64,000 bases of DNA from Stemphylium vesicarium (taxonomy: Eukaryota > Ascomycota > Dothideomycetes > Pleosporales > Pleosporaceae), in assembly GCA_004380135.1 (NCBI GenBank), contig QXCR01000046.1, positions 124,001-188,000 on the forward strand, given 5' to 3'. How positions within the stretch are numbered: position 1 is the stretch's first letter; the number at the start of each line of letters is the position of its first letter. The notes beneath the pieces were generated by a model. The model saw nothing but the letters and a program-made list of their open reading frames with translations, did no database searches and was not told the origin of the DNA. The translations under genes were made by a program, and so were the position numbers. This document shows, piece by piece, positions 33,401 to 45,008 of the stretch.

Positions 33401-34895
33401 TGCACCATGCTGCCTCAATTGGCCAAACGACAAGGTGACCTTCCCTGGTCCCCAAGATGAAGTACTTGAGGTGGAGAAATTTGCGCACGAACATGGCATT
33501 GAATGTCATGCCCAGCCTTACGGTCACGACAAGAATGTGAACGGTCCTAAAGCTAGTGTCTCAAGTGCGAAGACATGGCTAGAGGATTGCATGCATACCC
33601 ACGAAGCTTGTCACCTTGTGACAACACTAGAGTCTAGCGATCTTCCCAAGCGCCTGATTGACATCCTTCCAGAAGGCGGGATGGGGGCTTACGTGAAGAT
33701 TGTCAACAGTGACTCTCTTGGCACGACTGTGAAGCAGTTGCAATATGTTGCACTGAGTCACGTCTGGAACCAAGCCGAACCACTACTCTCGAGCGACTCA
33801 TTGTCAGAAATGCAGACCGAACTAGGTCTACAGGCATTACCTGTCGCAGTCAGGAATGCGATTTCTGAGGCGCAACGTCTCGGTATCCGATACTGCTGGC
33901 TCGACTCACTCTGTGTGCTCCAGGATTCCGAACAAGACAAGGAACAGGAGTGCTTGCGCATGTCGTCTACCTTCCGCAATGCGACACTTACAGTCGTACT
34001 TGATCAGCTCACAAACGCCAGCGTTAACGAAAACGTCGGAGGTGAGGTGATGGCCATTGACACAACCGGCAAAACGTATCGAGCTTCACTGTTCGATTTG
34101 ACGTCGACCAGAAGCACAGCTGCAGCTCGACTTCCAGCCTCTACCTTGCTGCCAGCTAGTATCCTGAGTGCACCCAACCTGGGTTGGGATACTCGTGCAT
34201 GGGCACTTCAGAATCGTCTTCTGAGCCGACGCTTTCTCCACTTGGGCGAGCAGTCATACTGGGAGTGTAACACACTCAAGGCATCCGAGACCTTCCCACG
34301 AGGCCTATCACCACTCGTCTGGGAGAAGGTTCACACTCAATGCGACAAAGCCCACATGATTACGCAGAAGATTGATCGCGCCCTCAATACTGCCACCACG
34401 AATGCCAATGGCAGATCCAGCGACGGCATACGACATGTGCTGAAAGAGAATGGAACAGTGACTTCCGTCAAGACAATTGGTAGGACAGAGCTAGATGGAG
34501 AACCTCGAATTCATAACGAGCCGCGTTGCACAACCAATACCAACACGACGCCAAGTTCTCCAACTGAGCCGCATCCGCCTCTCCCGTCAGCGAGCCGCTT
34601 ACGCGACTGCCAATGGCTGAGGAAGCAAGGTGGCGGTTTTGGACAGAGCCCAGAAGCCGTGCTGGCCATGCTTAAGGTCTGCGATACCGATAAGGCAGTG
34701 TTCACGCTCGATACAGATTGCTGTACGAGTAGCACTAGTAGTAGTAGGCGAGACTATCAAGAGACGGCCACGTGTAGGAATTACAATGGGGATTTTGGAC
34801 GCAGGTACGAGTCGGAAATTGTGAATGCAGGGACAGGTCATGGGAGGAACGAAGGGAAGGGTCAAGACGATTCAAAGGCGAATGGACTGGTATAG
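30472..34895 (+). CDS. Zinc-finger / protein kinase / HET-domain fusion protein
   Basis: Three exons, 30472..30678, 30730..31091 and 31169..34895, give 1431 residues; zinc fingers, kinase and HET all lie in the one 3.7 kb last exon, so the fusion is not a splicing guess. Residues 165-220 look like a divergent homeodomain (CATWFTKYNVLPGD, AIRSWFGQLLKQ). At about 295-430 are cysteine/histidine clusters including a standard C2H2 finger, CGFCRHRFASRQERIDHIAD. After an acidic, disordered stretch a Ser/Thr kinase spans about 657-934: glycine loop LLGAGGFSTV, lysine in VGRKTLK, catalytic HMDIKPQN, SDFG and IAPE. From about 990 the sequence has the WLEDCMHTHEAC lead-in and then a HET domain: YVALSHVW, LGIRYCWLDSLCVLQD, RAWALQNRLLSRRFL and YWEC. 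HET domains trigger cell death in heterokaryon incompatibility. I infer a nuclear or nucleus-entering sensor-effector; partners and ligand are unknown. Confidence 0.9.
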
Positions 34896-35133
34896 TCTGC
34901 GATGCATGTGGCGGCATCGCCCTACTCACGCATGTCTATTGGAGGAACAAATTCGATCGATGTAGTTTTCATTTGTAGTTTGCTTTCCAATTTCATCCTT
35001 GTTCGATGTTCATGTTCATGTTCAAACTAAACATTCACTGTGCGCACCGTGATACCATCAATCTACCACCACGATACCATGATATACATGACCATCCCTC
35101 TCTCAACCTTATCAAACCAACCACCACCCACTC

Positions 35134-36253
35134 TTACACCTCGGGCCTAACCCTCCCCCTCCTCTCCCTCATGCCCTCCACCCTCCGTCTATCCTCCTCA
35201 AATTTCCTCTTCAGCTCGCCCTCTGCCCTCTTCCTCTTCTCCCTATTCTGGAAGCGGTAAAAGTCATCCGTAGCGCGATGATTCTTCTTGCGCTCATCGA
35301 GCTCCGCCTTCTTCTTCTCCGCATCTTCAATACGCGCAGGTCCCACACGGCCGCCGCGCACAACCGTCATGAACCCCTCTTCGTCGGGGGCGGAGCGCGT
35401 GGTCTTGCGGATCCTGTTGCGGAGCGTTTCGATGGCGTTGAATTGAGTCAGGTAGGCGTTTAGGGAGGCTTGGAGGAGGGTGGGCGAGGGGTAGGTTAGG
35501 TTGTTATGGGACTTGTAACCTGCAAATGATAAGTTAGTCTGGTGTAATGATTCTCCAAATGAGAGAAAACTTTGTAGAGAAAGAACAAGGGAAGAAAAAA
35601 GAGAGGAGAGAATAAGACTTACGTTCTACACCCAAACCCTCACCACCCTTCCACCTCACCTCCCTGCTCTCCTTCGCCGCTCTCACAACCTCCTTCATAG
35701 CCCCCCCCGCACTCTTCCGATCCACAAACAAAACCACAGCGCCACTGCCGCTACGCCGTACCTCGCTGCTCCACAGCCGTGGTAGCGCACTCTCCGCATC
35801 TTCCACTACGCCCTCTGCAACGACCGCCGCATCATCCGTCCTCTTCCTCTTCTTTCCTCTCGCTGCTACTTCTCCAGCACCAGCTCCCGCTTCTCCCTTA
35901 CCACCACCACCACCACCACCAACCTTTTCACTCTTCCACCGCTTATGCATCGGCTGCGCAGGCACCGACGCATCAAAGTCGACAGATTCCACCATGGCGC
36001 CGCCCAGTTGCTCAGAAAATAACGCGCGCAGGCTACTTTCTGAGGCGTCGATTGGTACGTTTACGATGAAGAGGCTGCGCTCGTCGGCTGCGCTGGGTAT
36101 GCTCGGCGCGTGCGGCTTGACGTAGATGTAGTGTTTTGCGTCATTGCAGTGCGAGGGTAGGCCCGGTAGGGGCGCTAGTGTGAGGGGAAGGATGGTAAAG
36201 TCTGCGACTGTTTTTGGTGCCAGTTTGGGCTTGGGCGCTGTGGAGGGTGCCAT
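35134..36253 (-). CDS. rrp7: Ribosomal RNA-processing protein 7 (Rrp7)
   Basis: Two exons, complement(35134..35519, 35623..36253), with a 103 bp intron, give 338 residues from ATG 36253. An RNP-like domain is visible as ERSLFIVNVPIDASESSLRA with VVLFVDRKSAGGAMKEVV. A low-complexity insert with seven glycines and KKRKR interrupts it. The C-terminal Rrp7 domain has YKSHNNLTYPSP, PDEEGFMTVVRGGR and the family signature FYRFQNREKRKRAEGELKRK. Rrp7 acts in the nucleolus in the UTP-C part of the small-subunit processome for 18S rRNA maturation. The glycine run is coded by an imperfect (ACC)n repeat and may vary between strains. Confidence 0.9.
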
Positions 36254-36272
36254 TGTAAGGTGGGTGAGTGAG

Positions 36273-36310
<38 letters not shown>

Positions 36311-37057
36311 CGTTTTGCGCGGTCGAGGGCGCTGGAGCGAGAATGGGGATTTTAGTGCAATGGGGTTTTGGAGCGTGATTGCCTGATCGAGCGCTGGATT
36401 GAAGCGATTGTCAAAGACGTTGTCCAAGTGCAAATGTCTTCAGGTTATATGCGCGCAAAGTGTGGTTGTGCTGCTGGACTTTCGGCGCTCACGAAATTTT
36501 GGCAGGGATCGCACGGCCGTTTTCTAGCGGCGTCACCAGCCCTGGAGCGGTTCAAGGCCGACCATGGGCTCTACACACATGGTTGCAACCATACATACAT
36601 AAAAGCACGACAAGTCAACAGGTTATGTGCATCTTCATACGTGAAAACTCTCATTCATAGCTTATATCCTCGATCCTCACTCAACTAGAAATAAATACAT
36701 AATCTATGACGGCGCGCTATGCGTGAGCAAAAAAAGCTTGAAGCAAGAATATGGATATCAATGGCATCGTAATTCGTAAAGACTGTCAAGGTAAGGATGC
36801 CCTCGGGAGGGTGGGTCGAGTTGGACCGAGACGGCAATGCCCAGCTTCCGGTCCAGCTTCGTAAGCAAGTGGCGATATGCAAATCGCCTTGCGGCCGAGC
36901 TGAGGTGGCAGGCGCAGCATCATGCAGTAAGCACTGTCAGAGCAGGAATTTGACAGTAATATGATTTGGGTATTGGGGGGTATAGCTGCTTTTCAGCTAA
37001 TAACAAAAGCACTAAAAAGCGGTGTATAGGATCATCGCAGGCAAACTTGGCAGTCGC
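36254..37057. other. Intergenic: Rrp7 promoter and SYLF gene 3' flank
   Basis: No gene is recognised. Both flanking genes are on the minus strand, so this contains the Rrp7 promoter and the 3' end of the SYLF gene. Confidence 0.5.
36273..36310. repeat. (TTGC)n microsatellite in the Rrp7 leader
   Basis: About 9.5 uninterrupted copies of TTGC lie 20 bp upstream of the Rrp7 ATG, so they are almost certainly in its 5' untranslated region (GCAA on the sense strand). Confidence 0.9.
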
Positions 37058-38973
37058 TCAGTTGAAGCCTCCTGGAATGCTCTTCATGGGAGACTCTGGA
37101 AGAGAATGGAATGCATCGTTCTTCTCGTCTTTCTCGTTGTCTGGTGATGGCTCGTGGGAGTATTTTGGCTTGAGCCTGTTGCCAATCTGCTCTAGTCTGT
37201 TGTCTTCCACAGACGACAATGAGGACGTCGAGTCTCCGCGCATGAGAGAAGGGGTCGAGTCCGGGCTGTGCTTCGCGACAGTTGGAGAAGGGACGGCGGA
37301 TGTGTCTTGCGCCGTGCTTAGCGATCCGTCCGAGTTGGTCGAGACCCGGTTGCGGAAGGGATTCCTGACAGGCAGAGCCGGAGCAACCGGCTTAGCGACC
37401 TGAACAACGCGAGCGCGAATGGCTTGCGGGGCTGCTGCCTGGTGGATCTCGTGAACAACCGGCTCTTCTTCAAAGTCATCCTCGTCGTCATCATCGTCAA
37501 GGTCCACTTCGTCGCGTAATAGCGAATTCCGGGGCGAGCCGCTCGACTTGGTGTCGAGAGCTTTGTCCGAGTTTGGTTCGGTGGCGGTAGGAGTGATCTC
37601 TTCGGGTTGCTTCTCAGGGCTCTTTGCGCGTGGCGGGGTTGGTTGTTCAATCGTTGTTTCGGGAATCTCCGCGATAGGAGGGGTAGGCGTGCGAGCGACG
37701 CTTGTCCTTGGTGGTAGTGTTGGGGGTGTCTTCTTGATCGTGGGAGGTGGAGGTAGATCATCCGTCTGCGTGCTCATATCGACAGTCGGTGTTCGGGGTT
37801 CCAGCATGCTGCTTATGGTGCTTGTTCGCCAACTTGACCGTCTACTGCCGGCAAAGCTCGATCGATCTGTGCTCCTTCGAAATGTAGAGTTCCTAAAGGT
37901 ATTGTAGATTGGGCTTGTTGGACTAGGCTTAAATTCGAACTGCTCGCTTGTTGGTCGGCTGTTCGTTCCTGCCTCCCGGATCTCCAGGCCAGCCTCTTGC
38001 AATGCAAGCACACCGTATGGATCGGGATCAACAGCGTCTGGTACACCAAATGTCTTTTCCTCGGGGCCCGTGATCTCGAAGTCGGCCGGCGGGGCTTCGT
38101 CTGGGATCAGGGACTCGTCGACGTCGGTGTCTCCTTGGGCCGATCTGAGTGTTTCCATGAGTCTCCTTATCTCGTAGGGTGGGTGCCGCACGTTTCCAGC
38201 CAATATGTCCTTGACTCCTATGCGCTCGCCGTAGAAGCGCTCGTTTTCGTCGGTTCGTTCGATGATGATGGTTCCGTCTAGTTGTAGACCGGCGTAGAAG
38301 CCTCGTGATTTGATGTAGGTGAACAGCGGTGACTGGCGCTTGTGAAGTTCGGTGTCAAGTATGCCTCCAACGCCGGCTGGACCCGCGACTGCGCTGATTT
38401 CTCCACCCAGGGTGCATCTTATGGATTGGAAAGCCTCCATTGCCTTGTCAGAGTTGATCACAATCACGCAGTCGTAGATGTCTACGCCAACGAGAAAGCC
38501 TACACCGACAGTGTGCATCATGATGCCAGAAGGCGGTGACCACGTCCCGTCCTCTTTGCGTGCAACCAGTACGCCGGCACCTCCAGATCCTGAGACCCAG
38601 AGACCTGAGCGCATAGTTGTGAAGATGCAGAGGCCCTTTGCATTCTGTATGACCTTGGAAGGGATTTTCTTGAGTACCCTCTGCTTTCCCTTGGGGACGT
38701 CGGTGGTAACGGGGCGGTCTTCTTCCTCGTAGAAGCCATCCTCTGCAATTGGGTCAGTAGTTGTCATGGTAGGTGCGGTGTTGACGTACTGCAGAAGCTC
38801 TTGAGGATGCGCGCAGCCTTGTCGGACTCAATATCTAGCGTTGTAGGCCAGAATGCCTCGGAGCCGACTTTATTGGACAGGCGGTTGACAGGCGCACCGA
38901 GCTTGTCAACCCAGGTGTAGACCTTGTCAAAGCCGACCTTGGATTGGGTTTTCGTCTTGGACCAGAGCGCCAT
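37058..38973 (-). CDS. SYLF-domain (Ysc84-like) protein without SH3
   Basis: Two exons, complement(37058..38742, 38790..38973), with a 47 bp GTACGT...CAG intron in phase 1, give 622 residues. The first 260 residues are the SYLF (DUF500) lipid- and actin-binding domain: LPKKIPSKV-type start seen as RVLKKIPSKVIQNAKGLCIF, then SGSGGAGVLVARKEDGTWSP, GVGFLVGVDIYDCVIVINSD and YIKSRGFYAGLQLDGTIIIE. The rest is low-complexity with several PPTLPPRTS-type proline motifs that could bind SH3 partners, and an acidic run DDDDDEDDFEEE. Yeast Ysc84/Lsb3 relatives act at cortical actin patches in endocytosis and end in an SH3 domain; none is visible here, so it is the SH3-less type. Role in membrane-actin coupling is inferred from the domain. 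Confidence 0.88.
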
Positions 38974-39908
38974 GTTGGGTGGGTGTTGATGTGCGCAGGC
39001 TGACTACGTCACAGGCGGACCAGGGTGGTGCTAGGTAAGGGCTCCAGTACAATTACACATTAAGGATACGGAGCATTGAAGTACGACGGGTGGGACGAAG
39101 AAAAGGCAGAAGATGAGGTCAGGAGTCGGATGCGTCGGGACTGGTAGACCAGCGGGCTGCAACGGTTTTTGAGTCCCGCGGTACGTCAGCTGTAGGCTAG
39201 AGTGGCTGCTGGCGGAGGCTGGCGACGGCGTCGTCTGGCATCGGGTACCTTAATAATACCCTGGGCACTACCAAGTGACTAACCCCTGCGACGCACGACT
39301 CGAAGGAAGCCTTAGTAAATGTGATGAGATATTGATTTACCAGATTCAGCGGGTAGTGGGGTCCAAGACGGCTGGAGCACACCACCAGCTCGAGCATGCA
39401 TGAGGCTTGATTCTGAGAAAAAGCTACCAAGTGCCGCCTGATTCGTTGGGCAGTCTTGCCTTCCACGGCGGTGTCAGGAACAAGCAGAAAAAAAACCAAG
39501 GGCAAGAGGTCCGGGTTAAACTAGGCATGCGCCGTGAATCAGTTGCACATGTCGATATAGTCTAGACACCCAAGCCTCGAGCCCGTATGGATGTGGATGC
39601 CGGCATGCAGCCCACCTGCGCGCAGGGCAGCAGGGCGCGGGCAGGATATCCCCGTAGTCTTCCAGGCCAGCCCGGAGGAACAGTATCGCCGGCTGCCGAC
39701 CGCCGGACGCGCCAAGCCCTGTCCAGAACAGGCGCGTCGCTCGGAGCTCACCAAAGTTTATGTTTTGCGATCGCGACCAGGGCTGGACAAAGAACGGACA
39801 ATAATACATCTTCACCACCTTCACTTGTACCTCTGGCGCGCAGGTGCAGTGCAACTTGTCATCATTTAAACTAGCGCGCTCCTATCACACGTGCCCGTTA
39901 TTGCGACG
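38974..39908. promoter_or_regulatory. Divergent promoter of SYLF gene and nup85
   Basis: 935 bp between two divergent ATGs with no supported gene. I see no clear TATA box or named site. Confidence 0.45.
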
Positions 39909-42900
39909 ATGTTTCGTGTCCCGTCGCCGACTCCACCTTCCACGCCCGGTCGCGACTACTACGGCCATTCTCAGCATGCTCCATCAACCACACCCGCAGG
40001 CCCTGCCCCCGACGAGTCCTTGTATCCCTCCTCAACACCAGGCGGCCCACCCCCAGGCATGAGCAACGGTCTGTTTGGCACGTCGCGACCCTCGTTCGAT
40101 CCGAATCGCTACCAGTTCGCCGGCAACTCGTTGTTTGGCAGCTCACCGCCTAAGCATGACGACCTGCTCGAGGGCGTTGGGTCGGGCTCGATAGGCACAT
40201 CAACCATAGGCCGACCTCATATCCAGCGATCGCGACCCAATTCAGGCCAATTCGCCCCGCCCAAGCCGCCATCTAAACAGGCGCTGAACAGAGACGCTGA
40301 AGGCGACACCGATGAAGACGACTACACCGACGAAGACGACGAAGATGACGACATGGATGAAGACGAAGGCTCCGAGGACGAGGAAGAGTCCTTCTCTGCA
40401 CAACGGCGCAACAAGGCCCAGAGCAAGTTTTCCCAGTCGGCAATTTCAAGAACAAGCGCAAATGACATGGAGCCTGGGCCCACTTATGTAAAGCCAGGCG
40501 CAAAGCAGACACAATTCGACCTTCTTGCACTTGCCAAGGGCCTTACATCCAACAACGGTCGGCCCACGATTCGAGAGGCTGATAGTGTCATACTGGAAAG
40601 CGAGCGGCTGCTTGAAAAAGTGAACGAGTCGCTGCACTCAGACTCACCAGAGAAGAGGGCGGACGTGATCGGCGAAGTCGCCCACGAGCTGATAGCAACA
40701 TGGCGAACCGTGTCCAAGTCGAACACACGAGCCGACATGTCTTCGAGTCGATCGGGCAGCACCATCCAACTTGAACAGGCCACCCAATTGGCTGCTCTTT
40801 TGCTAACACTGCACCACCCTCCCCAAGTCGGTCTGACCCAACGAACCTCCGCCCTTTCACTTGTACCAGCGCGATCCGAATCGAAACAATACACCCCGAT
40901 CCCGAAAGCGCTGCTCGACTGGTTGAACAGCACATTTGATGGCGGCTCCGAGGTGAAGGAGGTATTGAAGCAAAAGGGAGGATACTCTAGGCACCCTTCT
41001 TTCTGGGAAGTTGTGCATGTCACCATTACCCGAGGCAACTTTGCGCAGACACTGCAATTGCTCCAGGGTGCTCAACTCGAACATGCCGAGACGGCGGCAC
41101 TCGATGGGCTGGGGGACACTGGATACACTGGCACCCATCTTCAATACGCAAACCACGTATTGCGTCAAGCACTTGACCTTCTGCGTGAGTGTCCAGCTAT
41201 CGCCTCGGAAGACTGGGACATCAAGGGACACGATTGGAGCATTTTCCGGCAGCGCGTCCAGCAAATCTCTATGGAGTTGGAAGATTTCGCAGAAGGCGAA
41301 AGTGTGAGCCGTCACTCGGTGTCGCAACCTTTCCAAGCGTCACATTTTGGAATTTCACAGAGCCAGGCAAGCTTCCAACTCAGCGTAGCAAGCCGCAAGG
41401 CCGAGAGCAAAGTCCCATGGTCAGTCTACGAAAATCTAGGAAGAATGTACCAGCTTTTGCTAGGAAACGAAGAGGAGATCCTCACCTTGTCGGCGGATTG
41501 GATCGAAGCGACCGTAGGGTTGACTGTCTGGTGGAATGGAGAAGAGGAGGAAGTTCCACAAGGCAGTCTCGCAGCCAGCCGACGTTCCATAATGCGGTCG
41601 CAACGAGTTCGCCCAGTCGACGTGACTCCGATCAAAGCCTATTCTCAACGGCTGTCTTCTGCGCTCGCTGCGGTAATACAAAACAGCGATGAGGACTTCG
41701 GCATCAATGCTGTGGATTGCTTTGAGGTTGGACTAGCATGCGTACTGGATGACAACGCGGAAGGCGCCCTCCAGATACTACAGGGCTGGTCGCTCACGAT
41801 AGCCTCTGCAGTCGCTGAGATTGCTAGTGCTGGGGAGTGGTTCAAGGGCGCAAAGGGCTTGTTGGACCAATTCGATCAAAGCGACCTAATGGTTCTGAGT
41901 TATTCCGAAGAACAGCAGCCAAAGGGCGTGACGAAAGACGATCTGCTTGTTGCTTACTCGAAGCTGTTGGCATCAAAAGAGCAGATTACGGGCAAAGATG
42001 ACCAGGAATCGAAAGAGGGATGGGAACTGGCTGTGCAGATCCTGGGAAGGCTGGATGACACCATAGCAGCGAACGGACGCATCGAGCGGATACTCAACGA
42101 CCTACCCCTTGAGTCGTCAACTCGGGTCGACAAGATCACTCAGCTGTGCCATAACTTGGGCCTCTCACAGCACGCAGTCACCATTGCTCAGGTAAGTTTT
42201 GACACTAGAAACTCAATAACGTAAAGACTGACCATTATAGAAATACGCTGATCACCTCCGCACAAATACCGAGAGCTACGGCGATACGCTCATGTACTAC
42301 GCCCGAGCTCACGATGCACCAAGGATCCAAGAAGTGCTCCGCGTACTAGTCGCCCATTGCCTTGTCAAATCTACGGCCTACCCTCCCCTGGACGAACTCG
42401 ACGAGTCTCTCAGCTCGCTCATCACTTCGCCCAAACAAGCTCTCACCAAGCTCGCCAACACCGACTCTGAAGCCGCTTCATTGCTATCAAACCATCTCAG
42501 TGGCTACGCGACAATACGTAAATATTACGATCTCCGAGACGAAGAGGTACTCCTGAAGAACGGAGAGAAACTAGCACACCGACCCATGGCCCGGAAACGT
42601 GCTGCTGCCAACGCACTCATGGTCATCATAGCGAGCGCGGCATCCAGTATCCGGGGAGGACTCTACGACCCAGAGATAGAAACCGTGGTTCCAGTTGACG
42701 TTCTCCTACCACTACTAGGCGAGGCACTCATCTTCGTCAACCAGCCCAAGCGTACTCTTACTCTCCGCCATCTCTACGATCTCCTCGCCGCCGTCGAAGA
42801 CCTAGACACTGCCCCCAGCATGATCCGAGCGCAGTGCGAGGAAGTCCTCAACACAACTCTCCTTTCAGCACACGATCCCAACTCCTCCCAACAACTACCC

Positions 42901-43179
42901 AACCCCCACAATCTACTCTCGAAATCCACATCCAATCTGGCCGCAAGCCAGTACTCGCTGATCGGCTCAATGGACTTTGGCTCCGCAGATGGTCAGAGCG
43001 CCGAAGGCTCCACAATCTTGGTCAAGGGCGGCCATGTAGACGATAGCAAGCGTGGCTGGGACTGGCGGAAAGGCTTCCCCAAAGGCGCCAAGAGCGAGGA
43101 TATCATTGCAGTGTTGAGATTGGGTGTAGCTAAGGAGATTGGAAGAGCGTTTGCCGAGGGTGAGGTTAATACGGCGTAG
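39909..43179 (+). CDS. nup85: Nucleoporin Nup85
   Basis: Two exons, 39909..42191 and 42241..43179, with a 49 bp intron in phase 0, give 1073 residues. The start is the first ATG (MFRVPSPTPP). The N-terminal 120 residues are Pro/Ser/Gly-rich with FG-like pieces (GLFGTSRPSFDP, LFGSSPPKHDD), followed by an acidic run (DEDDYTDEDDEDDDMDEDEG). The remainder is a long alpha-helical repeat region with the family-like segments EVAHELIATWRTVSK, RDIAQTLQLL-type helices and SAYPPLDELDESL. Nup85 is a scaffold subunit of the Y (Nup107-160) complex of the nuclear pore. The match is by overall layout and segments rather than by a catalytic signature, so confidence is a little lower than for the enzymes. Confidence 0.85.
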
Positions 43180-43461
43180 ATGGAGGGACTTTGATACCAT
43201 ACTTTGTAGAAAGTAAAGACCTTTTTTTTGCATACACGATTGACCTGCGTGGAGATGAGGAGGGATAGTTTGTGTGCATCACCACACCCGTGGCGTCATT
43301 GAAAGAATTATAATGAAATCAGCGTTTAGACACATAGCAACACGTCGTAATTATCCCCATGTACTTTTTTGTTTCACTGCGACGAACTGATACGGTGCGG
43401 GCCGAGTGGAAGTGTAACTTGAATCCTGCTCTCCACACCCCACACAAATCTACTTACCTTT

Positions 43462-44959
43462 CTACGCGTAGACGTAGCAAAATGGTCCTGCAGTCGTAGA
43501 AAACATATCCCTGCTAGGAAGATGATTCATACCCTCTGGCGCCATCACACTGAGCTCCTGCTCATCTCCTGGTTTGCCGCGCGGAGAGTTGGGCATTGTC
43601 CAATGCGTGCCACCTGAATCGTGAAGAAGAAGAAAAATGTCAGCATACTTTCTCAATTGAGGGATGTAAGATTTCGTCAGTTTGATCAGCAAAAAAAGGA
43701 AGAAAATGGGTGTATGTTGTCAAAGGCAAAAAAGGTACCCAAGAACGAAAGTAAAAAAGAAAGGAGGGCGAAAGAGCTAAGGATCGACATACCATCATAC
43801 ATACTCGTCCTCGCCCTAACCTCACCCTCTTTATACAAACTCCACATCCACCAATGCCGATCCAACTGCCCATGATGCAACCAAAACACAGGTTCACCAG
43901 GACTAACATAAACATCACCCCCGGGGTCCCCCCAGATACTATAATGCCCCCCGCCATGCAGGGTAGCAAGTCCATTCACAGGGTTCGCCTGCAGGCTATC
44001 CTGAAAAGCCCCAATCGCCTTATTCCCCTCGATATGTGCGAGCAGATCCTGAGGCCGGAGAAACTGTTCCGTGAAGAAATTATTCACATCGCGGCGCAGA
44101 CAGCGGGGATTATCGCCAAACCCATCGGAGCGCGGGTTGCGCGGTATGTTGAGTTTGGGGTCCATGGTGGGGAGTAAGGGGCCGAGGTGGATGGTTAGGT
44201 TGGCAAAGGGGCCGCTGGTTACGCAGCCGCCGCCTGGCCCCGCGGGGAGGTTAGCACCGGGGCCGAGACTCATGCCGGCGTGGGGACCGATTGCGTCGCC
44301 GTTTCCACTCATGCTGTATTCGTCGCCCGAGAAGATGGGGCTGTGGATTAGGTCGCTGTACTTGGACCAGTCCCAGTAGGGCTGGTAGCCGGTGTAGGCG
44401 CATTCGGTGCGGAGCGCGGTTTCGTACGCCCAGATGTAGTACCGGTGCCAGTGCATGAAGTTGGCTGTGTTATGTACTGTGGGTGTCATGTTCTAGGGTA
44501 GAGGGCCATGTTAGTTTGGATGTAGTGAGGGGAAGGAGAGGAACTTGCCATGTGGACTACAACGAAATCGTCATATCGCGATTTGGCGCCTGGGTACTGG
44601 CTCGCGGGGAGCTTGGAGGGCGCTTTTAGAATGCAGGATACGGCATCTGTGTAGGCTTTTCGTTCGGCTTTTGTGAGATCACCGCTAAGTTGCGTTAGTG
44701 TATATGATGGGGAGTTGGCGGATAGTACTTGCAATTCCTTTCGTACGGCTATGGTGTCCTTGTTACACGTTGAAGACCGGATCAAACCATCAGACAGGGT
44801 GCCATCGAGTACTTTGTAGGCATTTTCCAAAGCCTGTGTCTGGATTTCTTTGAGACTGGCTGCTGCTGCTGCTCCCCTTTTGCTGAACGGAGAAGCTGAA
44901 ACGACTGAAAAGAGGCACAGTGATGCCGCTAGGGCTTTGAAAATGACGGTGGCAGCCAT
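43462..44959 (-). CDS. Secreted tyrosinase (type 3 copper protein)
   Basis: Three exons, complement(43462..43613, 43793..44492, 44549..44959), give 420 residues. The N-terminus is a signal peptide (MAATVIFKALAASLCLFSVV). Copper site A is seen as FVVVHMNMTPTVHN and FMHWHRYYIWAYE; copper site B as LHGGGHYSIWGDPGGD and FWLHHGQLDRHWWMW. Between them is the usual YQPYWDWSKY segment. The first intron begins with GC rather than GT (GCAAGT...TAG, 56 bp) and joins the copper-A halves in frame; the second is 179 bp. The enzyme oxidises phenols to quinones, for instance in pigment or cell-wall polymer formation. It is the short tyrosinase type, without the C-terminal lid domain of mushroom enzymes. Confidence 0.9.
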
Positions 44960-45000
44960 TGCCTGAGCTGTGACGACTCATACGATGGAAATTTCTGGGG

Positions 45001-45008
45001 CTCTTATA
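45001..45008 (-). promoter_or_regulatory. TATA box of the tyrosinase gene
   Basis: TATAAGAG on the minus strand lies 42 bp upstream of the tyrosinase ATG. Position is a little close but acceptable for a short leader. Confidence 0.4.
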
